NCBI RefSeq assembly: GCF_964340395.1
Contig: NC_135561.1
Span: 16,956,365 to 17,020,364, forward strand
Length of the DNA: 64,000 nucleotides
Origin: Glandiceps talaboti
Lineage: Eukaryota; Hemichordata; Enteropneusta; Spengelidae
Reading direction: 5' to 3'
The position numbers and the translations under genes were made by a program. The notes below the pieces were generated by a model. That model was not told the DNA's origin. It did not search any database and saw nothing but the letters and a program-made list of their open reading frames with translations. This document shows, piece after piece, positions 46,401-57,820 of the stretch; the first letter of the stretch is position 1, and the number at the start of each line of letters is the position of its first letter.

Positions 46401-47107
46401 CTAAGTACACTATTGTTGAAGTGTCACTAATAGTGAAGATGTAGAAGCAGGCAAGTTTCATGTTGATTATCAGTTACACAGGAAACTGTCAATTGAATCA
46501 ACATCAGCCAATGTGTAATTATTTCATCAGCAGAAGGCTGTTTTTACTGCACTGTAAAATGTGACTGGGTAAAGGATCCTGCTCTGTGTGTTGCTGTATC
46601 TGTTACTGATAGTCTCAAGTTGAATTGTGTCTATCTATGAGTTAAAAACTTTGTGTTCCATGGCTAAAACACCATGTCAACTTCATTTCTCCTGTATCAG
46701 AGATGTAGATTGGTTGGAATTGTCACACTAATTTTTTGAACTTACCTATACCACAGTGTTCAGCTGGAACACCGACTTCACAGTATTCCCAGCGAGTATT
46801 TGGATCAGTTGTGTAACACCAAGGGTGAGGCATGTTATCAGGGTTACGGCAGTAGTTATGGTCACCAAGACCTGCTACGGGAAAGGCTGCTGGAAAGTAG
46901 TGATGAGCATGTGGTGTTTGAATGTTCCATTTCTGACATGTCTTGCCTGATGTTGTTGTGGATAGGAGGCCTCTGTAGTCTCCACCGTATACACTCAGAA
47001 AACATTCAGGATCTGAACAAAAAAGATCATATATGCGTTTATTTTTCTACATACGGAATATATGATATGCACATTTGAGGTTGTCAGAGAGAGAGACACA
47101 CACACAC

Positions 47108-47164
<57 letters not shown>

Positions 47165-48096
47165 TGTAATGAAGAAGACGGAAGAAGCTGAGACAATGTG
47201 TAGAGAACTTATATATTAAGCAGAGACAAAACATGACACGATAATACATCATAAAAGCACAAAAAGATAATAATAGAAACAAAATGAATATGATAAAGTA
47301 CAAAACACCTGGAAAGACATGGGACACATACATCTTGTTGCTTTGCCCTCACTCTATCTATATGAAAGGGGTTGACCCGTGTATATGGTGCCGCGTCACA
47401 GCGTACCTTACATATTACAATTAGCATCTATAGAATAGGTATAAAATAGGACCTGACAGAAACATAATATACGTATTTCACTTACTGCAATGGAAAGCAT
47501 CGACGTTACAATACTCCCAACGAACCAATGGGTGTGTGCTATAACACCATGCAGTAGGTTCACCACTCGGGTTGCGACAAAAATTGTGGTCACCTAAACC
47601 TGCATTCGGAAATTTATCAGGAGTATACTCGTGTGCATATAGTAGCTCCTCTGTCCATTTCTTGCATGTATGTCCTGATTGGGTTGTGGCAATGTGACCT
47701 CTGTATCCCATAGCTAAATCATCATCAAAACAATCAAAATCTGAAAAAGAATGTCAGTCATTCACGGTATTAACCATATCATCAGAATTTCTATCAACCA
47801 AAACAAACAAACAAACAAACAAACAAACAAACACTCACTCACTCTCTCAAAAACACTCGTCGGTCGGTCAGTCCATCAGTCAGTCAGTCAGTCAGAGTCA
47901 GTTCATCTGCCCGTCCACCAACCCATCCATCCATCCATCCACCCATCCATCCATCTACAGTGTATCTATCTAACCATGACCATCTATCTACCCAAAAATC
48001 TATACATCCTTCCGGCCACCAACCCACCTCACCCATCCCACCCAACACACACACACTCATACATACACAAACAAACAAACAAACAAACAAACAAAC

Positions 48097-48159
<63 letters not shown>

Positions 48160-50194
48160 TGACATGACCATTTAATTACATCTCTTAACATGAGAGGTTA
48201 AAATCTACACTTTCTACTACGTATAGTTTCCGTGAAAATCGCAAAATGGCACAAACACACAATATGACGACTTTACGTCTCTCTACAAATTGATTTCTGG
48301 AGTAACTGAAACTGTTGCAATACACAAGTACATAATTCTCATTTGGGCATACCTGTTTGCAGACGACATTCTGCCATAACCATCTGTATATCTTCTCTTG
48401 TCAGTTCTCTGTCATAGACAGACATACATGAAATCATTCCTTTAAAACTTCTCCCATCCCCAATACGTGCACCCATTCTAGCTTCGAACTGAGTCGATAG
48501 TTGTAGCTTGCCAATGCTGCTTGTGTTTACCATCTGGTCTTCTTTCCATAGCTTAGCTAACCCAGTCTCGTAGTTATAACTAGCACCAACAAATTGCCAC
48601 TCGTTTTGTATTACGTCGGAAATAAGATGCGATCGAGAAGAAAGGCGTCTCGTAGTGAATCTGGCAAAAAGTTGTAGGTCACTCGTCATAGGATCTATTG
48701 CCGTGAGCCACAAATGAACACCCCACTTATCACGACCGAAATTAAAGATAGGGCCAGGAGAGCCCATTGGATAGACGTACACCAACAACGTTATTGAGTA
48801 ACGAGTATCATATGCACCATTATTTGGAAATTCGATGTACGAGTTGGCATTGCCTGCAAATACGTATGCACCATTAAGAGTGCCAACTGCATTTGTATCC
48901 AATACTACATCTCTGGCTACACCATGGTTTCCATTACCTGATACATCTTCAAGTCCATGTTTACCGTTTAGAGGCCAAAAGGCAACAGATTTTAGACCTA
49001 TGAAAAAGGAAGTGGGTGATTGTTGCTTGATATCAAAGTGGTCTCATGACTTGGGTACTTTAGAGAGAAGGTAAAATAGGGACCTTGAAAATCCGCCATC
49101 TTGAATATCCTGAAGGTTGCATGATGGGAAATAGGATGATAAATAGGATGCAATCAGTATTATGAACAATGGTGTGACATTGTTAGTGACCACAATTAAT
49201 GGTTATCCTGACATATTGTAGGAGGTTTATTCAATTGATACTTCCAGATTAGGTACTACTATGTGATATCTATAGATTAACCAATAGCCAGTCCTCTGTG
49301 TCTGAGCATGCTCAATCTGGGATGAATAATTTAATTGTTGTGCATGTGATAGTTATATTTACCATATGCATTAAAAAGACTATCACAGACGGCTTTACTC
49401 ATATTGCATGCAGCCGATAATCATCACAACAATTTTTTTTCTAAAATGATAAATGTTATAGCAAATTATGTTAATATTTATGCAAATACCTAATCAATAT
49501 GCATAATGATATTCATGTGATTGGTTTGTTTGAATATTTACAAACCCAAATATGTTTCACTTGAATGGCAATACGCATGAGCACCCCATAAACATGACGC
49601 TCCTTTGCAAAACAAAAAAAATAGGATTGCAGACTATGGATATGGCGTTTACCACAAACAAATTTGTTCAATATGAGAAGAAATTTATGAATTAAAATAC
49701 AATTTACCAAATACTCAATAAACACATTTATTTAGACTCGATATAGAGTGATAGAGTTGCTCAGAATGATTTCGAAAACTGGACTATTCATCAACAATAA
49801 AGAAAAATTTGTCAACAATCTTGCTCTTGTTTGGTATTCCAAAAGACCTCACCTCAAACGTTTGTTATGGTAAACAAGCCGTCAAATCAAGTGAATTTAT
49901 ATACTGAGTTGCTTTGCTTTTACTTCCCCTATTTCTTTGACCACTAAACTGAAGGTGTGACATCATCTGACACCCCCCCCCGCCAGTAAAAAAAACTGAA
50001 CGCTCCCTTAATACAAAAAAAATATTCATAACTTGGTGTTGAGGGAGTATGAAAAATATTATATGTTTTATATATAATATTCATTTTTATTTATTTATTT
50101 ACTTACACTTTTTCGATGACACGTCTTCATCTCCAGCAACGCATAGCACAAACATTATTAATATAGTGTTTGGTATATGGAAATAACTCGGCAT
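43106..50194 (-). CDS. LamG-like/double-kringle type I membrane protein, copy 1 (six exons)
   Basis: Exons, assembled from splice sites in transcript order, are 50107-50194, 48353-48997, 47486-47740, 46746-47012, 43831-44178 and 43106-43275 (590 aa plus stop). Every intron is GT-AG and in phase 1. Exon 1 encodes a signal peptide (MPSYFHIPNTILIMFVLCVAG). Exon 2 is a LamG-like jelly-roll domain (about 30-244; DVSGNGNHG, GAYVFAGNANSYIEFPN, CMSVYDRELT). Exons 3 and 4 are complete kringles with six Cys each (about 245-329 and 330-418; YRGHIATTQSGHTC, DHNFCRNP, RWEYC; and TTDPNTRWEYC). Exon 5 is a Thr/Ser-rich stalk with N-glycosylation sites. Exon 6 gives one transmembrane helix (about 539-561) and a 29-residue tail. 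Kringles and LamG domains bind proteins or glycans outside cells, so a cell-surface receptor or adhesion role is likely. No catalytic domain is present. I know no named family with this order. Confidence 0.85.
43449..43528. repeat. (TTG)n microsatellite in the last intron, copy 1
   Basis: A trinucleotide run of about 80 bp; the same locus in copy 2 (57789-57847) is about 20 bp shorter. Poly-Cys and poly-Thr ORFs here are artefacts. Confidence 0.9.
45117..45590. repeat. three diverged repeats of about 200 bp in intron 4 of copy 1
   Basis: Units start near 45117, 45330 and 45526. Each has a tg.tgtc or tgctctctt start, an aaagcttgga-like block and a block like gaatagcctaaaa. The first two also share agaagtt.acatat. 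Copy 2 keeps only the first unit. Confidence 0.6.
47099..47164. repeat. (GACA)n microsatellite, copy 1
   Basis: CA and GACA repeats in the intron between the two kringle exons. Copy 2 (61088-61121) lacks the flanking CA part and is shorter. Confidence 0.9.
47800..48158. repeat. compound microsatellites in the LamG-kringle intron, copy 1
   Basis: (CAAA)n, (GTCA)n, (CATC)n, (CAAA)n and (GACA)n runs follow one another between the LamG exon and the first kringle exon. Copy 2 has the same order at about 61780-62120 with other lengths. Confidence 0.9.
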
Positions 50195-50380
50195 GATATC
50201 CTGCAAATCGATCTTTGAAACGAAAAATGAACATAATATATACTGTTTCTCTGATTTATGAACAGTGTGTATTACGATAGTAAAAGCAGTGTACACGTAT
50301 TTCTCCCTTTATCTCAGTCTGTTTCTCAATCCGTAGGTTTATAGTCTCGCATGGTGAGTTATATCTTTCTGTTACACAGT

Positions 50381-50445
50381 GTGTGTATGTATGTATGTAT
50401 GTATGTATGTATGTATGTATGTATGTGTGTGTGTATGTATGTATG

Positions 50446-50478
<33 letters not shown>

Positions 50479-50755
50479 GTGTATATATGTATGTATGTAT
50501 GTATGTATGTGTGTATGTATGTATGTATGTATGTATGTATGTATGTATGTATGTGTGTATGTATGTATGTATGTATGTATGTATGTATGTATGTATGTGT
50601 GTGTGTACGTATGTATGTGTGTGTGTACGTATGTATGTATGTATGTATGTATGTATGTATGTATGTATGTATGTATGTATCTATCTATCTGTCTGTGTCT
50701 GTCTGTCTGTCTGTACATATGTATATATCGATGTATCTATCTATCTATCTATCTA
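50381..50755. repeat. (TATG)n, (GTCT)n and (ATCT)n microsatellites
   Basis: A 300-bp TATG-type array with tgtg and acgt variants is followed by short GTCT and ATCT runs. It lies 190 bp upstream of the signal-peptide exon of copy 1. Confidence 0.95.
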
Positions 50756-50952
50756 TCGTTAATTAGCGTCGCTACTGTGATATGCAGGCAACTCTTACAG
50801 TTAGCGTTGATCTATATCATAACAATGTATCTATGCGTGTATACCCTTAACAATAGACGCCTGACACTACACTCGACAATGAAAGAGTCATATTGTCGAA
50901 AACTGCTAAAGTGGAAATTATAGATTCATGATATAATATTAATATTATACAA

Positions 50953-51332
50953 ACCTTATTCAAGGAATACGACGACTAGCTATGGTCACTTACGTATACA
51001 GTGTTGATGATTACAACTGTAGCTGCTCCCGACTACGGAGAGACAGCAGATGGCAGTTACTTATCGTCGCTAGCAGCAGTACTGCATGTCATCTCATTTC
51101 GTCATATGAAACACGAATCATTTATTGTGCGCACATGATTTGCGCAATCATAACCTCAGAATGTATGGTAAAAGATGGTATTGTTTGAGCCATTTAAATT
51201 TGCAAATAACTCATATCCAAAGGATGACATTTTAAATATATATAGCCCGTTACATGTTAGCGTTAACTGGCTCAGTTTGATACTACTACTCAGAAACCAA
51301 TAAGAAACTTCACATGCTACTCTTTAAGATAG
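50953..51332. repeat. flank block related to 40716-40990
   Basis: Shared blocks in the same order are aatacgacga, ggagagacagcagatggca, cgtcgctagcagcagtactg, and gtttgatac followed by cacatgctac. The copy here has extra sequence in the middle. It is either an old duplication of the gene's upstream flank or a dispersed element. Confidence 0.6.
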
Positions 51333-51463
51333 CCATTTTGTCTAAATCAATTTAACTCATTTTCCACGTCCCTAAAGGCATCCAAAGCAGACGTCAAAAC
51401 ATTAATTGTGCGTCCTCGTGTAGCATGTAGTTTCTTATTACTTACTGTGTGGTAGTGTCAAAC
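51275..51463. mobile_element. inverted-repeat element, about 45-bp arms
   Basis: The left arm 51275-51320 (gtttgatactactactcag to cacatgctac) pairs with the right arm 51420-51463 (gtagcatgtagtttcttatt to gtgtcaaac). The arm sequence also occurs once at about 40929-40975. Confidence 0.6.
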
Positions 51464-51469
51464 AGAGAG

Positions 51470-52075
51470 AGCGCAGAAATCGGTAATATGCTGTATAGTT
51501 TATACACATCTCTTCATTTTTACCTCCCATAAGGGGAAGTTATGTTGTGCTTTTGTCTGTCTGTCTGTATGTCTGCGTGTGTGTCTGTCTGTATATGTGT
51601 CTGTGAGTGTGTCTGTCTATCTGTCTGTCTGTCTGTCTGTCGGTGGACACAATATCTCAAAAACTATGGTACTGATTCTAATTAAACTTGCTACGTGTCT
51701 TCCATATGCTAAACACAAGAACTCGTTAGATTAGGGTAAACACGCAATGAAGATTAATTAGTAATTTGCATACTTTATGGTGTTTAGTTTTAGGCTGTAT
51801 CTTATGAACACACACTTAAAATTCAATACATTAAGCAAAACATATCGTGCATCTGATGTAAAGTATGTATGTATGTATGTATGTATGTATGTATGTATGT
51901 ATGTATGTTTTTATGTATGTATGTATGTATGTATGTATGTATGTATGTATGTATGTATGTATGTATGTATGTATGTATGTATGTATGTATGTGGATGGAT
52001 GGATGGATGGATGAGAAAATCGAGTATCATTGATATATCTCCTTTCTTGATTCTTATTATTATAATTTATTTCTA
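51470..52075. repeat. spacer with (GTCT)n and (GTAT)n microsatellites
   Basis: (GTCT)n-type sequence at 51554-51642 and a (GTAT)n array at 51864-51993 ending in (GGAT)n to 52013. No gene is recognised. Confidence 0.85.
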
Positions 52076-52079
52076 ACTA

Positions 52080-52331
52080 CACTTTCATGGTGAAGAATAC
52101 GGTACCCTACATGAGTACATTCCTTCTCGTTTCCTTCCGGCAGAATATGGTGGTTCAATTCCCGAATTCAGTAACCAAAAATAGAATGAAACACTTTTAG
52201 CAAGTGAGGAGGCTTTCATAGAAAACAACAAATACGGCTTCCCGTTATCTGCTGATGCACTTGGAGGCAGCACGGTTGGAGAAGACCCAGCTACGGGGTT
52301 GAAAGGAACTTTCAAAAAGTTGGAAATTTAA
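52080..52331 (+). pseudogene. CRAL-TRIO (alpha-tocopherol transfer protein/clavesin-like) C-terminal fragment with in-frame stop
   Basis: Frame 52080-52331 reads HFHGEEYGTLHEYIPSRFLP and AEYGGSIPEFSNQK, then a TAG, then continues in the same frame with EEAFIENNKYGFPLSADALG and ends with a natural TAA. The HG-x-x-Y-x-x-L-H and LP-x-EYGG blocks are diagnostic for the end of the CRAL-TRIO lipid-binding domain. The TAG stands where family members often have Trp. A TAA lies two codons before the start, and there is no AG acceptor, so this is one orphan broken exon. No other exon of such a gene was found in the window. Confidence 0.75.
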
Positions 52332-52339
52332 CAAAATCA

Positions 52340-53050
52340 AAAGTTCTTCGAAAAGCAAATATTGTATACTTTAATATTTAGTAGCGTTGTGATGCATCTA
52401 TGCTGTATATGATATGCGAATCTGAGTGAAGTTAAAGCTTTATTGTTTATCGTGGGTGATTTTTAAAGTAGAAAACGTAGGTCAACATTAATCTCCATCC
52501 ACTCTCTCCCGTCTCTGGTCTCGCTGTTTAGACTGAAAAACATAACCTACTCATACAACGTACAGACTGTTGGATGCTTCCCCAACTAAAGTCTTCCTTA
52601 CCAGTCCAGCTTTCTCTTTTAAGTCAGCGTTGAAGAGACACAGTCGTACGTCATGTTTCTTGGTTGCTTGGTTACTTTTCATGGAAATTAAACTGAGTTC
52701 AAATATACTTCCCACAATAGAGACAACATACAAATAACAAGTAAACATTAACATCAAAAAAAAAGAAAAGCATTAAACATTCTGGGAGAAAATAGTTTTC
52801 AGAAATATAATCGAGCCTAGAGCAACTCGATTTCAAGAGTGTCGATTGCATATCAAAATTAAATGTAGTGACTGCTTAAATAGCACTACTTGCAAAATCA
52901 GAAACTTCTTAAGAACAAAACAAAAAACGAGAACATCAGATGTAAACTGAAATATGTGACTTATGTACGTGTAATTACAACCACACATGTTTTCCATATC
53001 TAACAAGATTCTAACAAATTCTATTCAGATCATATAGTTTGAATTGTTAC
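52340..53050. other. intergenic, nothing recognised
   Basis: AT-rich sequence without recognisable genes or repeats. Confidence 0.5.
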
Positions 53051-53056
53051 CTAAGT

Positions 53057-53148
53057 TAACACATAAATTATATGTGATGCACCCCTCTTGCTCTGTTGTT
53101 CAATACCCTAGAACAAGGGGTACGCATCACCATAACATTTATGTGTTA
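53057..53148. mobile_element. foldback element, about 30-bp arms
   Basis: taacacataaattatatgtg at the left pairs with cataacatttatgtgtta at the right; the inner parts gatgcacccct and aaggggtacgcatc also pair, around a loop of about 28 bp. Confidence 0.65.
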
Positions 53149-53174
53149 AGGGCTGGGTGTCGAACTTATTTCTT

Positions 53175-53267
53175 GCACTGTTGGAATGCATCGTCAGCTG
53201 ATCTTACCTCCTGAGGATGCAAGGGATAGGAGGTACGACCAGCTATAACGATGCATTTCAACAGCGC
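53175..53267. mobile_element. second foldback element, about 38-bp arms
   Basis: gcactgttggaatgcatcgt and the inner cagctg and acctcct pair with aggaggt, cagct and acgatgcatttcaacagcgc. It starts 26 bp after the previous foldback. Confidence 0.7.
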
Positions 53268-53727
53268 AGTAAACAGGCTATATGAGTTACGCCCCTCTAG
53301 ATCTTGGTCTGAGCCATAACCGAATTTTTATTTCATGGTGCCGAACATTTCGCAAAAACGCAGTCTTGGTCACCAAGCTCGTTTATGTCGTTGTGTTGTC
53401 ACTTATTTGCTCTTTAATAATTTTTAGAGTCACAGATGATCGAGTATTTTGTACACTGACTAAAACCGAATATGAGGACTGAGTCGCAGACAGCGTTTAT
53501 CTTTGTAACTTGAATTGTCTTTGATGGACAAGTAACCTCAAATAACTTTACAGCGAGGAATTGCATCCTAAACTGTGATTGACAGTGTTTCTTCAGGCAA
53601 TATCTGGGCCCCTATTCCAAACGGCGTTCACATTTAAGAACACTGATACTGAAACGTTACTTGTAATCAGCTGTCGACTTAGTCGGATACATTTATGTCC
53701 CCAATGAGGTGTAATTCCCCAATATTT

Positions 53728-53815
53728 TTCTTTGTTCAGGCAAGGAAAATATGAGTGACCTAAGGAGAGTATTTTGTCACTAGCAGTCGCTAGACTTAAT
53801 TATACTAGCGCTAGC
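53728..53815. repeat. family B element, partial (copy 2)
   Basis: It matches 11934-12050 through ttcaggcaaggaaaata, gagtgacctaagg and ttttgtcacta. The second arm is mostly lost. Confidence 0.45.
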
Positions 53816-53858
53816 AATATCAAAGAAAAATCCGAGAGAAACAATAGTAAACTCGCAA

Positions 53859-54107
53859 AAATTGTGAAGTCTCACGAGAAATAGTGGACATCAACTTTAA
53901 AAAAAAAATAAAACAGTTTTTCTAATCTGTAATGGCTGTACATCTGGTAGGAAGAAACCAGTAACACAGAGACCATTTAGAAAACACTGGAAAACCAGAA
54001 CTAGACACTCACACAGAAAAAAATATATAATAAGATAAAATAAAAAATCTACCTACCCCACCTTTTCTAAAATTGAGCTAGCGTAATCAGAACTACACCG
54101 TTTGTTA
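53859..54107 (+). repeat. dispersed repeat, family D (copy 2)
   Basis: Second copy of the repeat at 37583-37797. It has a small insert between the gaaaacac and aaaatctacctaccccacct blocks. Confidence 0.65.
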
Positions 54108-54109
54108 TT

Positions 54110-54221
54110 AGGCCTTAAACTGATATAGGAATAAAAAGAACAGCATAGTCTAATAGTAACCTGGACTTCAACTACTACTAATACACATACCGCCTGCATT
54201 TCTCACACGTGAAAAAAGATT

Positions 54222-54318
<97 letters not shown>

Positions 54319-55005
54319 ATTGCATCAGGTCAACTGACCCATGAGCTTTCAAGTCAAGAATAAATAGGCAATAACTATACATTGGTTACATAACTTAGTG
54401 GAAAAGATACAAATTTATGATTACATGTTAACATGTTAACACGCCACCAGTGGCAATTATTGGCCATTATGCCTAATGATGAATGCCTTGTAAATATACT
54501 GCCACGACATGAACAAATTTAATAAACCTTTATCTTGTACACAATCAGCTGAGGTCACCAAGTGTTATATGCAAATAGAGTTATTTTTGTCACCGAGCTC
54601 GTACACATTACTTCATCGTGTAAGTTACCGTACAGAACCTTGTTGCCAATTTCTTCTTCATCCTGTGTACATATTAAGAGGTAAGCTTTGCAATTGCTAC
54701 TATATTATTATTATGACCTATACGGTGTTATCTATCATGATTGGTGTTTTGACAGCAATAATTAAATGCAATGTGTGGCCGTGAGATGTCAACGATAACG
54801 TTCTCCTGTTTTATCTCGTTGATCTTTGATCTGAGATGTAAACAAAAAATAGATAAATTTATATGTTTTCAATTCACATTTAGTTTTTGTGATGATAGAA
54901 GTAAAAGTGTATATGTATCTCCATTATTAGACTCCATCAATCATCAGTACGTACGTATGTTGTGGGACAGTACATACGCATATAGATACATGTAACACAT
55001 ATGGA
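54110..55005. other. spacer before duplication copy 2, with (AT)n(GT)n array
   Basis: An (AT)n then (GT)n array lies at 54225-54316. The ORFs at 54509-54995 have no recognisable domain. Confidence 0.55.
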
Positions 55006-57445
55006 TTGTGATGTCCTTTTATCTATGGCAGGCCATGTATTGCAGTATTCAATAACATACATTTTCATGCATAAAATCAATTATTTTATTTGCCACAAAC
55101 TCAAAATCATATCAACATAACAAGAGAGAAAGTAAGAAAGACAGTGGAATAAATATTATACATAAACTGATGGATGAACACAGAGTTCATGGCTGGACCA
55201 CAGAAATAGTTTGAAACAAACTAGTCAAGTTTGTGGCCCAAACTACAATTGCTTAAACAAAATAATCAAAGCAAAAACAACAACAAATTTGAAATTAAAA
55301 CAAAAACAAACAAAACAAAATGCGTTCTCATCAGAAAATATATAACTGGCATTAAATGCAATGTGTGGTAGAAAAAGCTGAATTAATTTTGTAACAAATA
55401 CTGTTTTTCGTATAAAAGTGGCCATATGGGTAAGGATTGGCATTTATTTTGGATTTTTAATTTATGAATTTTTATCATGGCCTGCTACTTGAAAAATGAA
55501 TGTGAAAAAGGATACCAAGTCCTTGTTTATAATAAATTGTAAAAGACCGATAAATGTGTGAAATCTTTGTTATTGTACATACATTAACAACCAATTTTGC
55601 ACATTTGTTTAGCTTTCTGCAATGTATTGAGTTACAAACACAGACTTAGTCAATGTGTTTTCACATTGATTTGTCAAAGAGGAAGCCATCATGATAAAAT
55701 TGTTTTATAAATGAAAAATCCAAAATAAATACCCAATCCTCATCCATATGACCAGTTTGAAATTAATGTTTTCATTATCTAATTTACATATATCTATTCT
55801 TAAATAGCTATCTGTTTGATAAAAGTGAATGGTTGTATTCGTTAATTTCACTTTGCTATTCATTAACAGCCATTTGTGTAATTATCCGTCAAATATGTAA
55901 TGGCATTCGTCAAACTTACATTTACATTTTACATTTGTATATCAATTTGTATTTTTAATTTTCAGTAGTATAAAGATGAACTATTGTTTTTTTGTATGTT
56001 ATTTTTTTTTAATATATTGTTATCATTTACATTGTTTTGTATGTTATTTTTTTTAAATATATTGTTATCATTTACATTGTCTTATTTTGATATTGGACAA
56101 TTGTTATATTTGCTTGCCATAAATTTCATGTCCACATGGTATGATTATATATTAGTTGCACACGAGGGCGTCAAATAACCAGAGAAGCATTCATTAAAAT
56201 TGGTCAATTACTTACAGAAAAAAACGACATTGTATTTGTTAGTAAGTGGTCCATTTTATCCGTAGGTAGTATACTGAAAAGTTTAAATCTTTAGCCAAAG
56301 CTAGGTTTTCGATATGTCACCATTTTATAACTACACTAGTTGTAACTGGAGTATCATATTTCATATCATATCATATCATCATCATATCATATTATGCATT
56401 TACTCAACATTGTTAAAATACCAATAACTACACATTGCACGTGTTAATCAGTTGTTGATATTTTCCATAAGCAGTACTGAACAGGTTGAAATCGTGATCG
56501 CCGTTCAGGGCGCTGACTTTTGGGTGCGGACCCAAACATGGCTTTGATTTGATTTATCCTGTATACAGCTACAAAAGTACATCTACCATTAAATGTGATG
56601 CAATACATATTTTGTGATGTTACGAGTAAGTTATTGTACCTAACAAAACATTTTCAAAGAAGCCTTGCAGTTGAAGGAATACAAGTATTTTCCTAAACTT
56701 GTTCGTTCTTTCACTGACACACCAAATCATGATGGGACTTAGCGGACATGGTTATTCATCGCATACACACTGAATATTTATGACAGTTTATCTGTCGGCG
56801 TCACACACACACAAATACACCACACCACACCACACCACACCACACCACACTACAGAAGAGAGCGTAACCTTTAATTTTGACATTATATTTACCATTGACT
56901 CTTTACATATTTCAAATTCACTACATTAAATTATACTTATAATTTATACAGCATGAATATTTCCAAGTCAACATCTAAATGTACATCCTCGTTACTAGTC
57001 AAAAATACTTTATGATAAGGAAGGGATAACCCTTTATATTAGATTGTATTCAGGCTGTATCATAGAGACGTCTCTAGATCTTGCCCCAGGGGACAAGGGT
57101 CGCCGCTTGAGGGCGCTCGGTAGAAGTAACTCATTAATAATTAATAAGGTAGCCACAGTTTAGCCAAAAGAATAGTCAAAATTGTAACACCTGCTTTCCA
57201 AATCGTTACTATAGTACATGACACCTTGTAAGTAAACATTTGTAAATAAATAGTGAACAAAAAGTAACAGGCAAACAATAGTTGTAAACAAACACAAAGG
57301 CTTTTTTCGAGCCCTAGGCCTGTGATGAGAGCGCTAGATTCAATTACCAGTTACCTGTGTACGCATGTAATGTACACACGGACCAGCAAAGTGGGGCATA
57401 CTGCTTAAATAGGTATATATTGGCAGTCTAAATCTTAGATTTGTC

Positions 57446-57789
57446 TTATTCTACACTTTCCACACTCCAAAATCCCGACGATTTCCGCTTCAGACTTTGT
57501 ACTGAGAAGGCCCCTTCAGGATCTTTCTTCCATTTGCAAATACACCAGATGATGCAACCAATGACTGCTAGTGTTATAATGGTAATTACAACACCTGTTA
57601 TTACTTCCACTGGTGCTAAAGTGTTTTAAGAAGAAAGGGGAAATTATATGGTGAAATGCCTAGATTAATTTACAATGTTTACAGCACACAATTCACTTAG
57701 AGCATTTTATATTTGACTGATGAGAATTAATTTTGGATTAAGTTGAGGTATAACCATGTCAGTGATTATGGTGATGGTGATGCTGGTAT

Positions 57790-57820
<31 letters not shown>

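Larger units (their letters stand above)
41028..50015. repeat. segmental duplication, copy 1 (about 9 kb)
   Basis: From about 41028 (gatgtccttttatctatggc) to about 50015 the sequence matches 55008 to the window end, in direct orientation, in exons, introns and flanks, with only scattered substitutions. Main differences: a 325-bp block present only in copy 2 (55082-55406), a 287-bp block present only in copy 1 (about 45345-45632), and microsatellite lengths. The right limit of homology cannot be fixed as copy 2 meets the window end. Confidence 0.92.

Noticed and set aside
50231-50245. TATA box about 40 bp upstream of the LamG-kringle start codon
   Set aside because: It would leave a 5' UTR of only about 10 bases; more likely ordinary AT-rich sequence.
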